A DNA stretch of 64,000 nucleotides from Bradyrhizobium symbiodeficiens. GTDB taxonomy: Bacteria > Pseudomonadota > Alphaproteobacteria > Rhizobiales > Xanthobacteraceae. The stretch is from assembly GCF_002266465.3 (NCBI RefSeq), contig NZ_CP029427.2, forward strand, positions 1,180,501 to 1,244,500. The letters are read 5' to 3'. Positions 46,221-55,799 of this stretch are shown piece by piece. The translations under genes were made by a program, and so were the position numbers. The stretch's first letter is position 1; each line of letters opens with the position of its first letter. A model generated the notes under the pieces. It was not told the DNA's origin. It was given only the letters and a program-made list of their open reading frames with translations, and did not search any database.

Positions 46221-47564
46221 ATGAGCCGCAAATATTTCGGGACGGACGGGATTCGGGGCCGCGCCAACGGACTGATCACGCCGGAGCTCGCGCTCAAGGT
46301 CGGCCAGGCCGCAGGCCTTGCGTTTCAGCGCGGTGACCACCGCCACCGGGTCGTGATCGGCAAGGACACCCGTCTGTCCGGCTACATGATCGAATACGCC
46401 ATGGTCGCTGGCTTCACCTCGGTCGGCATGGACGTGCTGCTGGTCGGGCCGATGCCGACGCCGGCGGTCGCGATGCTGACCAAGTCGATGCGCGCCGATC
46501 TCGGCGTGATGATCTCGGCCTCGCACAATCTGTTCGAGGACAACGGCATCAAGCTGTTCGGCCCACAGGGCTTCAAGCTCTCGGACGACGTCGAGAAGCA
46601 GATCGAGCTGCTGCTCGACGAGCCCATCGAGAAGCGGCTCGCACAGAGCGCGAGCCTGGGCCGTGCCCGCCGTATCGACGGCGTGCATGACCGCTACATC
46701 GAATTCGCCAAGCGTACCTTGCCGCGCGACCTCTCGCTCGACGGCCTGCGCGTCGTGATCGATTGCGCCAACGGCGCGGCCTACAAGGTGGTGCCGGAAG
46801 CGCTGTGGGAATTGGGCGCAGACGTGGTGCCGATCGGCGTCGAGCCCGACGGCTTCAACATCAACAAGGATTGCGGCTCGACCTCGCCGGAAGCTCTGTC
46901 GCGGAAGGTGCGCGAGATGCGCGCCGACATCGGCATCGCGCTCGATGGTGACGCCGACCGCGTCATCCTTGTCGACGAGCGCGGCCATGTCGTCGACGGC
47001 GACCAGCTGCTGGCGGTGATCGCGCAGAGCTGGAAGGAAGACGGCCGCCTGTCGCGTCCCGGCATCGTCGCCACCGTGATGTCCAATCTCGGGCTCGAGC
47101 GCTTCCTGAAAGGGCAGGGGCTCGATCTGGTGCGCACGCCCGTCGGCGACCGCTACGTGCTCGAGCAGATGCTGAACGGCGGCTACAATCTCGGCGGCGA
47201 GCAGTCGGGCCACATCATCCTGTCCGATTACGCCACCACCGGCGACGGTTTTGTCGCTGCGCTGCAAGTGCTCGCGGTGGTGCAGAAGCTGCGCCGGCCG
47301 GTGTCGGAAGTCTGCCACCGCTTCGATCCGCTGCCGCAGATCCTCAAGAACGTCCGCCACAAGGGCGGCAAGCCGCTCGACGATTCCGACGTCAAATCGG
47401 CGATCTCCGACGGCGAGAAGCGCCTCAACGGTCACGGCCGCCTCTTGATCCGCTCCTCCGGCACCGAGCCCGTGATCCGCGTCATGGGCGAGGGCGAAGA
47501 CCGCATCCTGGTCGAGGACGTCGTCGACACCATCGTCTCCGCCCTGGGGCAGGCGGCCGCCTGA
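46221..47564 (+). CDS. glmM: Phosphoglucosamine mutase
   Basis: Converts glucosamine 6-phosphate to glucosamine 1-phosphate for UDP-GlcNAc, so it feeds peptidoglycan and LPS. 447 residues: [14 protein letters not shown], the phosphoserine loop [19 protein letters not shown], the metal loop [23 protein letters not shown], and C-terminal phosphate-binding [18 protein letters not shown] at 46221 with GGGGGACGAT upstream. Here it is a single gene, without the ftsH-folP neighbours common elsewhere. Confidence 0.97.
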   Translation: MSRKYFGTDGIRGRANGLITPELALKVGQAAGLAFQRGDHRHRVVIGKDTRLSGYMIEYAMVAGFTSVGMDVLLVGPMPTPAVAMLTKSMRADLGVMISASHNLFEDNGIKLFGPQGFKLSDDVEKQIELLLDEPIEKRLAQSASLGRARRIDGVHDRYIEFAKRTLPRDLSLDGLRVVIDCANGAAYKVVPEALWELGADVVPIGVEPDGFNINKDCGSTSPEALSRKVREMRADIGIALDGDADRVILVDERGHVVDGDQLLAVIAQSWKEDGRLSRPGIVATVMSNLGLERFLKGQGLDLVRTPVGDRYVLEQMLNGGYNLGGEQSGHIILSDYATTGDGFVAALQVLAVVQKLRRPVSEVCHRFDPLPQILKNVRHKGGKPLDDSDVKSAISDGEKRLNGHGRLLIRSSGTEPVIRVMGEGEDRILVEDVVDTIVSALGQAAA

Positions 47565-47578
47565 GCTCGCAGCCATTC

Positions 47579-47679
47579 TTCGAGACGCCCGCTTCGCGGG
47601 CTCCTCAGGATGAGGTCGTGCTTCTCGCGAAATCCCAGACCCTCATGGTGAGGAGCCCGCCAAAGGCGAGCGTCTCGAA
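47579..47679. repeat. TTCGAGACGC-type palindromic repeat
   Basis: TTCGAGACGCCCGCTTCGCGGG at the left mirrors GGCGAGCGTCTCGAA at the right, with CTCCTCAGGATGAGG and CCTCATGGTGAGGAGCCCGC inside. Lies in the 256-bp gap between glmM and the MFS gene; nothing else was seen there. Confidence 0.88.
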
Positions 47680-47820
47680 CCATGCAGGCCGCGCTGTTCC
47701 GCAGAGGTGAACCCGGAGCAGGAAGCGCATTCCAGCCATCGACGATTGGCGGTGGTTCGGCCGCAGCTTGCATCGTAGTTAGACAGTGCGGCGGTTCGCC
47801 GCGCCTGCCGGGACGCTCAA

Positions 47821-49068
47821 TTGAACAAGCCTGTCGTCGTCTCAGAGGAAACGCTGACCGAGCCCGTCGTCGTCGCTGAGTTGGCACCCGCCGCCAAAGC
47901 GGCAGGGCCCGCCTATGTCGTGCTCGCCGGCATCAGTTTCTCGCACTTCCTCAACGACACGATGCAATCGCTGATCGCCTCGGTGTATCCGATCCTGAAG
48001 GACACCTACGCGCTCGACTTCGCGCAGATCGGCATGATCACGCTGGCCTTCCAGTTCACGGCCTCGCTGCTGCAGCCGGTGGTCGGCCACTACACCGACA
48101 AGAAGGCGCAGCCTTATTCGCTGGCGATCGGCATGGCCTCGACCTTCTTCGGCCTCTTGCTGCTCAGCGCCGCGCACCAATATCTCGTCATTCTCGTCGC
48201 CGCCGCGCTGGTCGGCCTCGGCTCGGCGGTGTTTCACCCGGAGTCCGCGCGCATCGCGCGGCTTGCCTCCGGCGGGCGCTACGGTTTCGCGCAATCGGTG
48301 TTTCAGCTGGGCGGTAGTTTCGGCACCTCGATGGGGCCGGTGCTGGCAGCGTTGATCGTGGTGCCGTTCGGGCAGGGCAGCATCGCCTGGTTCTCCTCGA
48401 TCGCGTTCCTCGCGATCCTCATCCTCTGGCGCATCGGCTGCTGGTATGCGCCGCAGATCAAGGCGAAGAAGACGGCGGCGGTGCAGGCCCATCCCGACGC
48501 GCCGAGCTCGCGCCGCGTCGTCGTTGCGCTGCTCGTGCTGGTGGCGCTGCTGTTCTCAAAACAGCTCTATGTCTCGAGCCTGTCGAGCTATTACATCTTC
48601 TACCTGATCGACCGGTTCGGCGTGTCGACGCAGGCGGCGCAGATGTACCTCTTCATCTTCCTCGCGGCGAACGCCGTCGGCGCGTTTCTGGGCGGTCCCT
48701 TGGGCGATCGCTTCGGCCGCAAGATCGTGATCTGGATCTCGATCCTGGGCGCGCTGCCGTTCACGCTGGCGCTGCCCTATGCCGGGCTCGTCGGCAGCGC
48801 GGTGCTCTCGGTCGTCATCGGCCTGATCATCTCCTCGACGACGTCGTCGATCATCGTGTTCGCGCAGGAACTGGTGCCGCACAGATTCGGCATGATCTCC
48901 GGCGTGTTCTTCGGCGTTGCGTTCGGCATCGGTGGCTTGGGCGCCGCCGTGCTCGGCAAGGTCGCCGACCACACCTCGATCGAGTTCGTCTACCAGATCT
49001 GCGCCTATTTGCCCGCAATCGGCCTGCTTTCGGTGTTCCTGCCCAAGCTGCCGCGGCACGCGCGTTAA
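47821..49068 (+). CDS. MFS transporter, fosmidomycin resistance (Fsr)-like
   Basis: 415 residues, about 12 hydrophobic spans in two halves. GISFSHFLNDTMQSLIASVYPILKDTYALDFAQIGMITLAFQFTASLLQPVVGHYTDKK is the Fsr-type N-terminus (the FNDT..L.P motif). Cytoplasmic motif A copies occur at GHYTDKK and GPLGDRFGRK. Probable drug/proton antiporter; natural substrate unknown. The start appears to be TTG 47821, as no ATG or GTG precedes the first span. Confidence 0.85.
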   Translation: MNKPVVVSEETLTEPVVVAELAPAAKAAGPAYVVLAGISFSHFLNDTMQSLIASVYPILKDTYALDFAQIGMITLAFQFTASLLQPVVGHYTDKKAQPYSLAIGMASTFFGLLLLSAAHQYLVILVAAALVGLGSAVFHPESARIARLASGGRYGFAQSVFQLGGSFGTSMGPVLAALIVVPFGQGSIAWFSSIAFLAILILWRIGCWYAPQIKAKKTAAVQAHPDAPSSRRVVVALLVLVALLFSKQLYVSSLSSYYIFYLIDRFGVSTQAAQMYLFIFLAANAVGAFLGGPLGDRFGRKIVIWISILGALPFTLALPYAGLVGSAVLSVVIGLIISSTTSSIIVFAQELVPHRFGMISGVFFGVAFGIGGLGAAVLGKVADHTSIEFVYQICAYLPAIGLLSVFLPKLPRHAR

Positions 49069-49196
49069 CGGAATCTCTCCGGCTGCACTGCCGCTTTACG
49101 CATCGTTAGCAATTGCGGCGCGAGGCGCTGCATTTTTGCAACGCTTCCCGTCCCTGCGCGCGAGCCGTCACGAAAAATCAACCTTAAAAATTAGGG

Positions 49197-49211
49197 TTAA
49201 GTGGCGCTTAA
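49197..49211 (+). promoter_or_regulatory. CtrA-type binding box upstream of OMP gene
   Basis: TTAA GTGGCGC TTAA matches the CtrA consensus TTAA-N7-TTAA exactly. It lies 84 bp before the outer-membrane protein start. A further TTAA occurs at 49184. CtrA is the cell-cycle master regulator of alphaproteobacteria. Function here is inferred from the match only. Confidence 0.5.
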
Positions 49212-49294
49212 ACATTTGCTGGCATCGTCCGCGTCGTGAGTTTCCAGAACGTGAGGCCTGTGTATTTGCCTCACCGGCCAAAAGGACGAAGCCA

Positions 49295-50122
49295 ATGCGT
49301 AGCGTTAAGTCTCTCCTTGCCGCGGGTGCGGCAACCCTGATCTCGTCGATGGCGTTCGCTGCCGACATGCCGATCGCGGCGCCGCCTCCCATGTACGCGC
49401 CGGTCGCCCCGCCCGCCGACTTCGGCGGCTGGTATCTGCGCGGCGATGTCGGCATGACCAACCAGCGCGCCAAGAGCATCGAGAGCGCCCTGCCGGCCGG
49501 GTATTCGAAGACGACCGAGGGCCTCGGCTTCGACTCGGCGGGACTGTTTGATCTCGGCGTCGGCTATCGCTTCAACAACTGGTTCCGCGCTGACTTGATC
49601 GGCCAGTATCGCGGCAAATCGAATCTGCACGGCAGCGACAACGTCGTCGGCCCCGGCTTCGTCGGCGTCAACAACTACACCGGCAGCAAGTCCGAGTGGG
49701 TCGTGATGGCCAACGCCTACGTCGACCTCGGCACCTGGTGGTGCATCACCCCGTTCATCGGCGCCGGTGTCGGCGGCTCCTACAACAAGATCAGCGGCTT
49801 CCGCGACGACGGCGTGTCGTACAGCCCCGGTCTGAACAACAGCGTCGCCTACTTCGCCGACAACGGGAAGTGGAACCTGGCCTGGGCCGCCCACGCCGGT
49901 CTCGCCTACAGGGTCAATCCCGGATTCACCGTCGAACTGGCCTACAGCTACATGAATCTCGGCGACGGTGCGCCCGGCAACTACCGCCTGTTCGACAACA
50001 GCGCTTCGGGCCCCACCTCGATCAAGGTCAGGGACATCACTTCGCACGACGTCAAGATCGGCGTGCGCTGGGATCTCAACAGCCCGCCGGCCTACATGCC
50101 GCCGCTCGTCACCAAGGGCTGA
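49295..50122 (+). CDS. Outer-membrane beta-barrel protein (Omp25/Omp31-like family)
   Basis: 275 residues. Signal peptide MRSVKSLLAAGAATLISSMAFA, then a short Pro-rich stretch (APPPMYAPVAPPADFGGWYLRGDVG) typical of rhizobial OMPs, then alternating strands (GLFDLGVGYRFNNWFRADLIGQYRG; WCITPFIGAGVGGSYNKI; GFTVELAYSYMNLGDG; HDVKIGVRWDLN). AAAGGACGAAGCC precedes the ATG. Confidence 0.88.
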   Translation: MRSVKSLLAAGAATLISSMAFAADMPIAAPPPMYAPVAPPADFGGWYLRGDVGMTNQRAKSIESALPAGYSKTTEGLGFDSAGLFDLGVGYRFNNWFRADLIGQYRGKSNLHGSDNVVGPGFVGVNNYTGSKSEWVVMANAYVDLGTWWCITPFIGAGVGGSYNKISGFRDDGVSYSPGLNNSVAYFADNGKWNLAWAAHAGLAYRVNPGFTVELAYSYMNLGDGAPGNYRLFDNSASGPTSIKVRDITSHDVKIGVRWDLNSPPAYMPPLVTKG

Positions 50123-50150
50123 TCGGCAGACTTATCGGTTAGGACTTCTT

Positions 50151-50179
50151 AACGGCGCGGGATCATCCCGCGCCGTTTT
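50151..50179 (+). terminator. Rho-independent terminator after first OMP gene
   Basis: AACGGCGCGGGAT / ATCCCGCGCCGTT forms a near-perfect stem, followed by TT G. Strong hairpin but a short T-tract. It lies 28 bp after the OMP stop codon. Confidence 0.8.
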
Positions 50180-50290
50180 GCTGTGCGTATTTTTCATGGC
50201 GCGTCGTGATGAAAGTGCCCAACGCAACCATTGGTTAAGGTTAACGAGCCATGATCACAGGTGAAAGTTCGAGTTCGATGGAGCGTTGCG

Positions 50291-51052
50291 ATGCGTGGGC
50301 TTTTGTTGGCAGCGGCGATGTTGGGGACGGCGTCTGCCGCGCATGCGGCAGACATGCCGGATCTGCCGATCCTTCGCGGCAGCTTCACTGACGGGCTTAG
50401 CAACTCCAGCGTCAACTGGCAGGGCTACTATGTCGGTGGCCAGGGCGAGTACGGCGCGATCACGTCGAAGGTGTCTCCCGGCATCAACAGCGACATCCAG
50501 TCGACCTTCGTTTCGCCGGGGCCCGCCTACAACTGGCAACCGCTCGCGTTTGCGCACAGCAACAGCGCCGGCTATGGCGCGTTTGCCGGCTATAACGGGC
50601 AATGGGACGATGTCGTGCTCGGTATCGAGGCGAACTACATTCACGGTGGCTTCAAGTCGACGTCGAGCTCGGTAGGACAGACGTTCAACGGCTTCAATGT
50701 ACTCGTTGCCACCGCCGCGACATCCGCGGTGGTCGGCGTTTCCGACTTCGGATCGCTGCGCGCGCGGGCCGGCTACGCCTGGGGATGCTTCCTGCCCTAC
50801 GCCTTCATCGGCGGCGGGGTCGGCAGCCAGACCGTCGAGCGCTACGCTTCGGCGTCGCCGTCGCCGGTGCTGCCCGCGACCACGTTCACGAGCAAGAGCA
50901 AGCTGGTCTATGGATACTCCGGCGGCCTCGGCGTCGACGTCATGGTGGTCGGCGGCCTGTTCCTCCGTGCCGAATACGAATACCAGCGGGTGACGTCGGA
51001 CATCGAGTCGAACGTCAATTCCGTCCGCGCCGGGCTCGGCTACAAGTTCTGA
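50291..51052 (+). CDS. Outer-membrane beta-barrel protein (Omp25-like family)
   Basis: 253 residues from ATG 50291 (TGGAGCG upstream). A GTG at 50261 would add 10 residues before the signal peptide. Signal MRGLLLAAAMLGTASAAHA, then ADMPDLPILRGSF, the start typical of this family, WQGYYVGGQGEYG, and strands ending with the C-terminal aromatic NSVRAGLGYKF needed for BAM recognition. Second OMP in tandem, in its own transcript unit. TTAAGGTTAAC at 50235-50245 may hold a CtrA half-site. Confidence 0.88.
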   Translation: MRGLLLAAAMLGTASAAHAADMPDLPILRGSFTDGLSNSSVNWQGYYVGGQGEYGAITSKVSPGINSDIQSTFVSPGPAYNWQPLAFAHSNSAGYGAFAGYNGQWDDVVLGIEANYIHGGFKSTSSSVGQTFNGFNVLVATAATSAVVGVSDFGSLRARAGYAWGCFLPYAFIGGGVGSQTVERYASASPSPVLPATTFTSKSKLVYGYSGGLGVDVMVVGGLFLRAEYEYQRVTSDIESNVNSVRAGLGYKF

Positions 51053-51126
51053 CCGGCGCGCATGGCGCCGATTGACAGCGCCCGCGAGCCCTGATGCTCT
51101 GTTGCTCCAGAAGCGGGGCGGCAGCG

Positions 51127-51717
51127 ATGAAGATCTACGGCGACAGCAATTCCGGCAATTGCCTGAAGGTGAAATGGGTCTGCGATCATCTCGCATCGCC
51201 CTACCAGTGGATCGAGATTGACACCCGCAAGGGCGAGACGCGCACGCCGCAATTCCTGAAGATGAACGGCACCGGCCAGGTACCCACCGTCGCATTCGAC
51301 GACGGCCGCACGCTGGCGCAGTCCAATGCCATCATCCGCTATCTCGCCCGCGACAGCGCGCTCGTTCCGCGCGACGCCTTTACGGCGGCCAAGATGGACG
51401 AATGGCTGTTCTGGGAACAGTACAGCCACGAGCCCTATATCGCGGTGTGCCGCTTCCAGATGGTCTATCTCGGCAAGGACGCATCCGAGCTCGACCCCGA
51501 AAAGGTCAAGCGCGGCTATGCGGCGCTCGACCGCATGGAGCAGCATCTTGCGGCCAGCCGCTTCTTCGCCGGCGAAGAGGTTTCGCTCGCCGACGTCTCG
51601 CTGCTCGCCTATACCCGGCTTGCGCATGAAGGCGGCTTCGATCTCGGCCGTTATGCCGCTCTCCGCCGCTGGATCGGCGAGGTCGAAGTGTTTCTCGGCC
51701 TCCCGCCGGCGCGCTGA
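51127..51717 (+). CDS. Glutathione S-transferase family protein
   Basis: 196 residues: MKIYGDSNSGNCLKVKWVCDHL (SNSGN start of the YfcG/Ure2-like branch), MNGTGQVPTVAFDDGRTLAQSNAIIRYLA with the glutathione site, and a C-terminal domain with SLADVSLLAYTRLAHEGGFDLGRYAALRRWIGEVEVFLGL. Start ATG 51127. It ends 17 bp before the GNAT gene and is probably co-transcribed with it. Confidence 0.9.
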   Translation: MKIYGDSNSGNCLKVKWVCDHLASPYQWIEIDTRKGETRTPQFLKMNGTGQVPTVAFDDGRTLAQSNAIIRYLARDSALVPRDAFTAAKMDEWLFWEQYSHEPYIAVCRFQMVYLGKDASELDPEKVKRGYAALDRMEQHLAASRFFAGEEVSLADVSLLAYTRLAHEGGFDLGRYAALRRWIGEVEVFLGLPPAR

Positions 51718-51734
51718 GGTTGGAGTTGTCTGAC

Positions 51735-52199
51735 ATGAACGCCGAATCCGTCTCCATTCGCCGCGCGCGCCGCGACGATGTTCCAGCAATCGTGGCGATG
51801 CTCGCCGACGATCATCTCGGCCGCGCGCGCGAGCGCGTCGAGGATCCGTTGCCTGCCGCCTATGACGATGCCTTCGCCCGGGTCGAGCGCGATCCGAATC
51901 TCACGCTCGTGGTTGCCGAGAGCGAGGGCAGGGTGGTCGGTTGCCTGCAACTCGCGATCCTGCCGGGCATCAGCTCCCAAGGCGGCGTGCGCGGCCTGCT
52001 CGAAGACGTTCGCGTCGCTGCCGATTGTCGCAGTCGCGGCATCGGCGAGCGGTTGGTGCAATGGGCGATCGCGGAAGCGAAGGCGCGCGGCTGCAATCTG
52101 GTCGAATTGTTGACACATGCGAGCCGCGTCGACGCGCAGCGCTTCTACAAGCGGCTCGGATTCGCGGCGAGCCACGTCGGCATGACTGTCCGCTTTTGA
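51735..52199 (+). CDS. GNAT family N-acetyltransferase
   Basis: 154 residues: SIRRARRDDVPAIVAMLADDHLGRARE, LVVAESEGRVVGCLQLAILPGISSQGGVRGLLEDVRVAADCRSRGIGERLVQWAIAEAKARGC with the RSRGIG acetyl-CoA motif, and LLTHASRVDAQRFYKRLGFAASHVGM. Substrate unknown. ATG at 51735 with TTGGAG upstream. Confidence 0.88.
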   Translation: MNAESVSIRRARRDDVPAIVAMLADDHLGRARERVEDPLPAAYDDAFARVERDPNLTLVVAESEGRVVGCLQLAILPGISSQGGVRGLLEDVRVAADCRSRGIGERLVQWAIAEAKARGCNLVELLTHASRVDAQRFYKRLGFAASHVGMTVRF

Positions 52200-52356
52200 A
52201 GCAGCTCCTCGCGTGCGTTGCTTCAACAGCAAATTCGGATCGCGCATGCGTTCATATTAAGAGCTGATAAACTACCCGGCCGTCGTTCACGTTGAGCCGG
52301 GAACGAAGGGTGCTAGGCAGCGTCTGACACCGGGCTCGGTCGGTTCGGGGATTGCA

Positions 52357-52563
52357 ATGACAAGCTATTCGATGATCAAGGTCGGCAACGACTACGTTGT
52401 GCAGGCCAATGACAAATGCATTTTGAAAGTCGGCAGCCGCCGTCGTGCCGCGCAGTTGATCAGCGAAGCCACCGGCTTGCTGAACGCGCTTGCCGCGGTC
52501 GAATCCCCCGATATTGCACCGGATGAGCCATCACTCGCGCGTGAGGCCCCGGAACTTCCTTGA
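52357..52563 (+). CDS. Small conserved hypothetical protein (68 aa)
   Basis: MTSYSMIKVGNDYVVQANDK, then CILKVGSRRRAAQLISEATGLLNALAAVESP and an acidic Pro/Glu tail. The first part looks like a small beta-hairpin plus a helix (SRRRAAQLISEATGLLNALA). Not recognised. Its stop is 79 bp before serC, so it may share the serine-operon promoter, or the serC leader may start inside or after it. Confidence 0.7.
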   Translation: MTSYSMIKVGNDYVVQANDKCILKVGSRRRAAQLISEATGLLNALAAVESPDIAPDEPSLAREAPELP

Positions 52564-52589
52564 CGACTCTTCCCGTTTCCCGTATCAGC

Positions 52590-52642
52590 CGCGGCGGGAC
52601 ACCTCCCCCCAACGGGAGGCTTACTATCTGGAAGGGTAGAAT
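52590..52642 (+). promoter_or_regulatory. Candidate serC RNA motif (leader of serC-serA)
   Basis: CCTCCC (52602-52607) pairs with GGGAGG (52614-52619) around loop CCCAAC. Six nt later, CTATC (52624-52628) pairs with GGTAG (52635-52639), placing the ribosome site GGAAGG in or beside the loop just 3 nt before the ATG. Two hairpins directly ahead of serC in an alphaproteobacterium fit the described serC motif. Identity is based on memory of that family; covariation was not tested. Confidence 0.6.
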
Positions 52643-53815
52643 ATGACTGTAGCGAAGCCCGCTTCGCGGCCGAACGTGCCGCATTTTTCCTCCGGCCCCT
52701 GCGCCAAGCGCCCCGGATGGAACGCCCAAAATCTCAAGGACGCAGCCCTCGGCCGTTCGCATCGCGCGAAGGTCGGCAAGACCAAGCTCAAGCTCGCGAT
52801 CGATCTGACGCGCGAGGTGCTTGAAGTGCCCGCCGATTATCGCATCGGCATCGTGCCGGCGTCGGATACCGGCGCGGTCGAGATGGCGCTGTGGTCGCTG
52901 CTCGGTGCGCGGCCCGTCACCACCCTCGCTTGGGAATCCTTCGGCGAAGGCTGGGTCAGCGACATCGTCAAGGAATTGAAGCTCAAGGACGTCACCAAGC
53001 TGAACGCGGCTTACGGTGAAATTCCCGATCTGTCGAAGGTCGATCCCAAGAGCGACGTCGTCTTCACCTGGAACGGCACCACCTCCGGCGTGCGCGTGCC
53101 GAACGCTGACTGGATCAGCGCGACCCGCGAAGGCCTGACCATTTGCGACGCCACCTCGGCCGCATTCGCGCAGCCGCTGGACTGGGCCAAGCTCGACGTC
53201 GTCACCTTCTCCTGGCAGAAGGCGCTCGGCGGCGAAGCCGCGCACGGCATGCTGATCCTGTCGCCCCGTGCGGTGGAACGGCTGGAAACCTACAAGCCGG
53301 CCTGGCCGCTGCCGAAGATCTTCCGCATGACCAAGGGCGGCAAGATCAACGAAGGCATCTTCGTCGGCGAGACCATCAACACGCCGTCGATGCTGTGCGT
53401 CGAGGATTACCTCGATGCGCTGAACTGGGCCAAGTCGATCGGCGGCCTCAAGGCTCTGATCGCGCGTGCCGATGCCAACACCAAGGTGCTGGCGGACTGG
53501 AAGGCGAAGACGCCGTGGATCGACTTCCTGGCCAAGGACGCCGCGATCCGCTCCAACACCTCGGTGTGCCTGAAGTTCACGGACCCCGCGATCACCTCGC
53601 TCTCGGACGACGCGCAAGCGGAGTTCTCGAAGAAGCTGGTGGCGCTGATCGAGAAGGAAGGCGCCGGTTACGACTTCGCGTATTACCGCGATGCGCCGGC
53701 CGGCCTGCGCATCTGGTGCGGCGCCACGGTCGAGGCCAAGGATGTCGAACTGCTGACGCAGTGGATCGACTGGGCTTTTGCCGAGACCAAGGCCACGCTA
53801 GCCAAGGCGGCGTAA
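52643..53815 (+). CDS. serC: Phosphoserine aminotransferase
   Basis: PLP enzyme that makes 3-phosphoserine from 3-phosphohydroxypyruvate and glutamate, also used in pyridoxal phosphate synthesis. 390 residues: [65 protein letters not shown], the PLP Lys in [16 protein letters not shown], and [23 protein letters not shown]. This is the alphaproteobacterial/archaeal-type SerC. Followed by serA, 127 bp downstream. Confidence 0.95.
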   Translation: MTVAKPASRPNVPHFSSGPCAKRPGWNAQNLKDAALGRSHRAKVGKTKLKLAIDLTREVLEVPADYRIGIVPASDTGAVEMALWSLLGARPVTTLAWESFGEGWVSDIVKELKLKDVTKLNAAYGEIPDLSKVDPKSDVVFTWNGTTSGVRVPNADWISATREGLTICDATSAAFAQPLDWAKLDVVTFSWQKALGGEAAHGMLILSPRAVERLETYKPAWPLPKIFRMTKGGKINEGIFVGETINTPSMLCVEDYLDALNWAKSIGGLKALIARADANTKVLADWKAKTPWIDFLAKDAAIRSNTSVCLKFTDPAITSLSDDAQAEFSKKLVALIEKEGAGYDFAYYRDAPAGLRIWCGATVEAKDVELLTQWIDWAFAETKATLAKAA

Positions 53816-53833
53816 CGCGTTCCAACTCATTCT

Positions 53834-53909
53834 CGTCATGGCCGGGCTTGACCCGGCCATCCATCGACCAAGAGAGATGGACCCGCGGGTCAGGCCCGCG
53901 GGTGACATT
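53834..53909. repeat. CGTCATGGCCGGG-type repeat between serC and serA
   Basis: CGTCATGGCCGGGCTTGACC..GGCCATCC then CCCGCGGGTCAGGCCCGCGGGTGAC: two hairpins of the repeat family at 55543-55630, lying inside a probable operon, so it may affect mRNA stability or relative expression. Confidence 0.8.
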
Positions 53910-53942
53910 CCGTAACTGCAGCTCGCACCACGGATCATTCCC

Positions 53943-55532
53943 ATGACCAAACCCAAAGTTCTCATTTCCGACGCGCTCTCGCCCGCTGCCGTGCAGATCT
54001 TCAAGGACCGCGGCGTCGAGGTCGACTTCCAGCCCAACCTCGGCAAGGACAAGGACAAGCTTGCCGAGATCATCGGCAATTACGACGGCCTTGCGATCCG
54101 CTCCGCGACCAAGGCAACCGCCAAGATCCTGGAGAAGGCGGCGAAGCTGAAGGTGATCGGCCGCGCCGGCATCGGCGTCGACAATGTCGAGATCCCCGCC
54201 GCCACGGCCAAGGGCATCATCGTGATGAACACGCCGTTCGGCAATTCGATCACGACCGCCGAGCACGCCATCACCCTGATGCTGGCGCTTGCGCGCGAGA
54301 TCCCGCAGGCCGACGCCTCGACCCAGGCCGGCAAGTGGGAGAAGAACCGCTTTATGGGCGTCGAGATCACGGGCAAGGTGCTGGGCGTCGTCGGTTGCGG
54401 CAACATCGGCTCGATCGTCGCCGACCGCGCGCTCGGTCTGCGCATGAAGGTGATCGCGTTCGATCCGTTCCTGTCGCCGGAGCGCGCCAAGGACATCGGC
54501 GTCGAGAAGGTCGAGCTCGACGATCTGCTCAAGCGCGCCGACTTCATTACGCTGCACACGCCGCTGACCGAGAAGACCAGGAACATCATCGACGCTGCCG
54601 CAATCGCCAGGATGAAGAAGGGCGTGCGCCTGATCAACTGCGCCCGCGGCGGCCTCGTCGACGAGCAGGCGGTGGTCGATGCGCTCAATTCCCAGCACAT
54701 CGCCGGCGCCGCCTTCGACGTCTTCGTCGAGGAGCCCGCGACCAAGAACGTGCTGTTCGGTCATCCCAACGTGATCTGCACGCCGCATCTCGGTGCCTCC
54801 ACCACCGAGGCGCAGGAGAACGTCGCGCTCCAGGTCGCCGAGCAGATGTCGGATTACCTGCTCACCGGCGCGATTTCGAACGCGGTCAACTTCCCCTCGA
54901 TCACGGCCGAGGAAGCGCCGAAGCTGAAGCCGTTCATCTCGCTCGCCGAGAAGCTCGGCTCGTTCGCGGGACAGCTCACCGAGAGCGGCATCCTCAAGGT
55001 CGAGATCACCTATGAGGGCCATGTCGCCGAGATGAAGATCAAGGCGATCACCTCCGCCGTGCTGTCGGGCCTGCTGCGGCCGATGCTGGGTGAGATCAAC
55101 GTGGTGTCCGCGCCTGTTGTCGCCAAGGAGCGCGGCATGGTGGTGGACGAGATCGTCCGCGCCGCGCAGAGCGACTACGAGAGCCTGATCACCGTCACGG
55201 TCACCACCGAGCGGCAGGAGCGTTCAGTCTCGGGCACCGTCTATGCCGACGGCAAGCCGCGGCTCGTCGACATCAAGGGCATCCGCGTCGATGCCGAATT
55301 CGGCAAGTCGATGATCTACATCACCAACGAGGACAAGCCGGGCTTCATCGGCAAGTTCGCGAGCCTCCTGGGCGATGCCAAGCTCAACATCGCCACCTTC
55401 CATCTCGGCCGCGTCGCCCCCGGCGCCGATGCCATCGCCCTCGTCGAGGTCGACGGCGCGGTGCCGGCCGATCTGCTCGCCAAGGTGCAGGCGCTGCCGC
55501 AGGTCAAGCAGGCCAAGGCGCTGACGTTCTAA
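53943..55532 (+). CDS. serA: D-3-phosphoglycerate dehydrogenase
   Basis: First step of serine synthesis. 529 residues: N-terminal substrate domain, NAD loop GVVGCGNIGSIVADRAL, catalytic Arg in NCARGGLVDEQAV, Glu in DVFVEEPA, His in TPHLGASTTEAQENVALQVAEQM. An allosteric ASB domain follows, then a C-terminal ACT domain (MIYITNEDKPGFIGKFASLLGDAKLNIATFHLGR). This is the long type regulated by serine through ACT. Weak spacing to a ribosome site; start ATG 53943 gives MTKPKVLISDALSPAAV. Confidence 0.96.
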   Translation: MTKPKVLISDALSPAAVQIFKDRGVEVDFQPNLGKDKDKLAEIIGNYDGLAIRSATKATAKILEKAAKLKVIGRAGIGVDNVEIPAATAKGIIVMNTPFGNSITTAEHAITLMLALAREIPQADASTQAGKWEKNRFMGVEITGKVLGVVGCGNIGSIVADRALGLRMKVIAFDPFLSPERAKDIGVEKVELDDLLKRADFITLHTPLTEKTRNIIDAAAIARMKKGVRLINCARGGLVDEQAVVDALNSQHIAGAAFDVFVEEPATKNVLFGHPNVICTPHLGASTTEAQENVALQVAEQMSDYLLTGAISNAVNFPSITAEEAPKLKPFISLAEKLGSFAGQLTESGILKVEITYEGHVAEMKIKAITSAVLSGLLRPMLGEINVVSAPVVAKERGMVVDEIVRAAQSDYESLITVTVTTERQERSVSGTVYADGKPRLVDIKGIRVDAEFGKSMIYITNEDKPGFIGKFASLLGDAKLNIATFHLGRVAPGADAIALVEVDGAVPADLLAKVQALPQVKQAKALTF

Positions 55533-55542
55533 ACTCTCACTG

Positions 55543-55630
55543 TCGTCATGGCCGGGCTTGTCCCGGCCATCCACGCCTACTGACGCATGACCAAGAACGT
55601 GGATGCCCGGGACAGGCCCGGGCATGACGT
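55543..55630. repeat. CGTCATGGCCGGGCTTGTCC palindromic repeat
   Basis: CGTCATGGCCGGGCTTGTCC and GGGACAGGCCCGGGCATGACG form the arms, with ATCCACG/CGTGGATG inside. Almost the same as 12504-12592. Confidence 0.9.
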
Positions 55631-55673
55631 GTGGGTAGAGTGACGCTCACATTGATATTCCGACCCGCGGAAC

Positions 55674-55711
55674 AACGCCGCCTCCCTCACCGGAGGCGGC
55701 GTTTTTGTTTT
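55674..55711 (+). terminator. Rho-independent terminator after serA
   Basis: AACGCCGCCTCC, loop CTCACC, GGAGGCGGCGTT, then TTTGTTTT: 12-bp perfect stem with T-rich tail. Confidence 0.93.
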
Positions 55712-55799
55712 CCGTAGCCTCCAATCTTTGTGTACCAATGGCGCCCAGAACGCCTCGTATCCACGCTCCGTTCAAAATCGTTCGACAAGGGAGAAACAC

